From: Streptomyces sp. NBC_00670
GTDB taxonomy: Bacteria; Actinomycetota; Actinomycetes; Streptomycetales; Streptomycetaceae
Direction: 5' to 3'
Assembly: GCF_036226765.1 (NCBI RefSeq)
Contig: NZ_CP109017.1
Coordinates: 6,139,001 to 6,203,000 of the forward strand
Length of the DNA: 64,000 nt
This document shows, piece after piece, positions 63,047 to 64,000 of this stretch. Positions within the stretch are counted from its first letter, which is position 1; every line of letters starts with the position of its first letter. Below the pieces are notes generated by a model. That model searched no databases, was not told the DNA's origin, and was given only the letters and a program-made list of their open reading frames with translations. A program made the position numbers and the translations under genes.

Positions 63047-63160
63047 TCACAGGCAGAGCAGGACGCTCGCCGCGGAGACGCAGGAGAGCAGGCTCGCGGT
63101 GCTGGCGCCGCCGCCGTTGAGCTCGTCGGACTCCATGGTCTGCAGGTCGAGAAGGGCCAT
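63047..63160 (-). CDS. amfS: AmfS/SapB-type class III lanthipeptide precursor
   Basis: 37 residues. The leader starts MALLDLQTMESDEL with the LLDLQ motif that class III synthetases recognise. After a GGG stretch the core holds two Ser-x2-Ser-x3-Cys motifs: STASLLSC (residues 20-27) and SAASVLLC (29-36), each able to give a labionin or lanthionine ring. One residue (Val28) separates the rings; SapB has two. AAGGAA lies before the ATG. The gene sits between the synthetase and exporter genes as in ramCSAB and amfTSBA. The mature peptide of this group is a surfactant that helps hyphae leave the water surface. Confidence 0.95.
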   Translation of the reverse strand: MALLDLQTMESDELNGGGASTASLLSCVSAASVLLCL

Positions 63161-63210
63161 GATGGGTTCCTTTCCCATTCTTGGGGACGGAGGGTTGTGT
63201 CACGACGCCG

Positions 63211-64000
63211 TCAGGTGACGGCGCCGCGTGTGTGGGCCGCCGGTGGCGGCGGGAGGAAGGGCAGGTGCGCGGTGCGCTCCGTGTCGAGTGCCGACGCGAG
63301 CGCGAGCAGGCACCCTGCCGTTCCGGTGGCGAGGTCCATGGACAGGCGCATCATCTGGTGTCCGGGGAAGGCCAGTTGGCCCTGGTAGTCCATCGCGAAC
63401 CAGCCGAGCCCGGCGATCTGCTGCGCCAGTCGTTCGGCGGTGGCGCCCGGCGCGGAGCTGCGGGCCAGGTGCAGGACCATTCCGGCGCGGCCCTGGAACA
63501 GGCCGGGCTGCGCGTAGAAACGGGAGGTGGCGGCGGTGAGGATGCCGGCGCGGGCCCGCTCGAACTCCCCGTCCGGGTCGGCGCCGTGTGCCAGGTAGTC
63601 GTCGAGGACCAGCCCGATTCCCGCGCTTCCGTCACCGAGGTAGGGCAGCGTCCGCCATCCCTCGTCCACCTCGAGGCCGCCCGTCGCCTCCTGGCGGACG
63701 CAGCGGGCCAGGTCCCGGCGCAGTGCCTCGGCCGCGGCCGTCAGCAGCCGGGGCTCGCCGGTCTCCTCGTACCGCCGGATCAGGAACAGGGCGGGCCCGG
63801 CGGCACCGCGCATCAGTCCGGCGCGCCGCCGGGGCGTGTCCGGCACCGGTTCGGCGAGCCGCCGCACGAGGATGTCGGCGGCCTCGGCGGCCCGGTCACC
63901 GAGCCGGCGCTCGCCTGTGGTGCCCGCCAGACGGCCGAGGACCAGGCCGAGGCCAGCGAGCCCGCCGTGCAGGTCGGAGGAGAGGTTGTGCCAGTTCTCC
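63211..64000 (-). CDS. amfT: class III lanthionine synthetase LanKC (AmfT/RamC), C-terminal part
   Basis: The frame is open to the right edge, so only about 263 C-terminal residues are visible. They form a LanC-like alpha-toroid with repeated Gly-rich turns: SSDLHGGLAGLGL, MRGAAGPALFLIRRYEETG, LGDGSAGIGLVLDDYL, FQGRAGMVLHLAR and ATGTAGCLLALASALD. The zinc-binding Cys and His residues of class I and II cyclases are absent, as expected for class III. The missing upstream part should hold the lyase and kinase domains. The gene is 50 bases upstream of amfS and heads the operon. Confidence 0.92.
   Translation of the reverse strand, partial: ENWHNLSSDLHGGLAGLGLVLGRLAGTTGERRLGDRAAEAADILVRRLAEPVPDTPRRRAGLMRGAAGPALFLIRRYEETGEPRLLTAAAEALRRDLARCVRQEATGGLEVDEGWRTLPYLGDGSAGIGLVLDDYLAHGADPDGEFERARAGILTAATSRFYAQPGLFQGRAGMVLHLARSSAPGATAERLAQQIAGLGWFAMDYQGQLAFPGHQMMRLSMDLATGTAGCLLALASALDTERTAHLPFLPPPPAAHTRGAVT

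Overview
The window is high-GC DNA (coding third positions almost all G or C) with GTG, ATG and occasional TTG starts, GGAGG-type ribosome binding sites, XRE/DUF5753 and SAV2177-type families, a CebR-type cellulase operator and a ram/amf class III lanthipeptide locus. All of this points to a Streptomyces chromosome, probably outside the most conserved core because many genes are secreted enzymes, orphan regulators and short transport or catabolic operons.

Layout. Positions 1-13.2 kb: CBS and DUF2795 proteins, a SigB/SigF-type sigma factor, a secreted anchored protein, an aminotransferase-fold protein with no lysine at all, two metallo-beta-lactamase-fold proteins with a DedA protein, a degenerate resolvase-like protein, a holin/alkaline-phosphatase-fold fusion, an OsmC protein and a second-type DnaK behind an HspR-like operator. 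13.3-15.5 kb: methyltransferase, pterin carbinolamine dehydratase, XRE/DUF5753 regulator. 15.5-27.5 kb: a plant cell wall degradation block (PL11 rhamnogalacturonan lyase, GH74 xyloglucanase, CBM2-GH48, CBM2-GH5, CBM2-GH6). The divergent GH48/GH5 promoter region carries one perfect and one imperfect CebR box, so cellulose-derived cellobiose probably induces exo- and endo-acting cellulases together.

27.5-39.6 kb: aldo/keto reductase, long-chain acyl-CoA synthetase, a bile-acid/sodium-symporter-like protein divergent from a LysR regulator, FdhD, an XRE-MmyB regulator divergent from its likely SDR target, an OFA-family MFS transporter with a 43-residue companion protein, and a FabH-like enzyme. 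38.9-47.1 kb: GntR and ROK regulators followed by a CUT2 sugar ABC transporter (ATPase, permease, binding lipoprotein), a Gfo/Idh/MocA dehydrogenase and a xylose-isomerase-like TIM barrel, together a sugar or inositol catabolic unit of unknown substrate. 47.3 kb: tRNA-Leu(GAG). 47.6-58.5 kb: secreted proteins, N-formylglutamate amidohydrolase, DMT transporter, a streptogrisin-type protease, a VanJ-like membrane phosphatase, an internally deleted VanY-like carboxypeptidase, a two-component system, a SAV2177 methyltransferase, and a TetR/SRPBCC divergent pair.

58.7-64 kb: amfR, amfA, amfB, amfS and the 3' part of amfT, the locus for a SapB/AmfS-type class III lanthipeptide that aids aerial growth. 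The synthetase gene runs off the right edge.

A modular family of dispersed palindromic repeats sits at gene 3' ends throughout the window, and one module lies in frame inside fdhD. No CRISPR array, transposase, integrase, rRNA or plasmid origin was seen.
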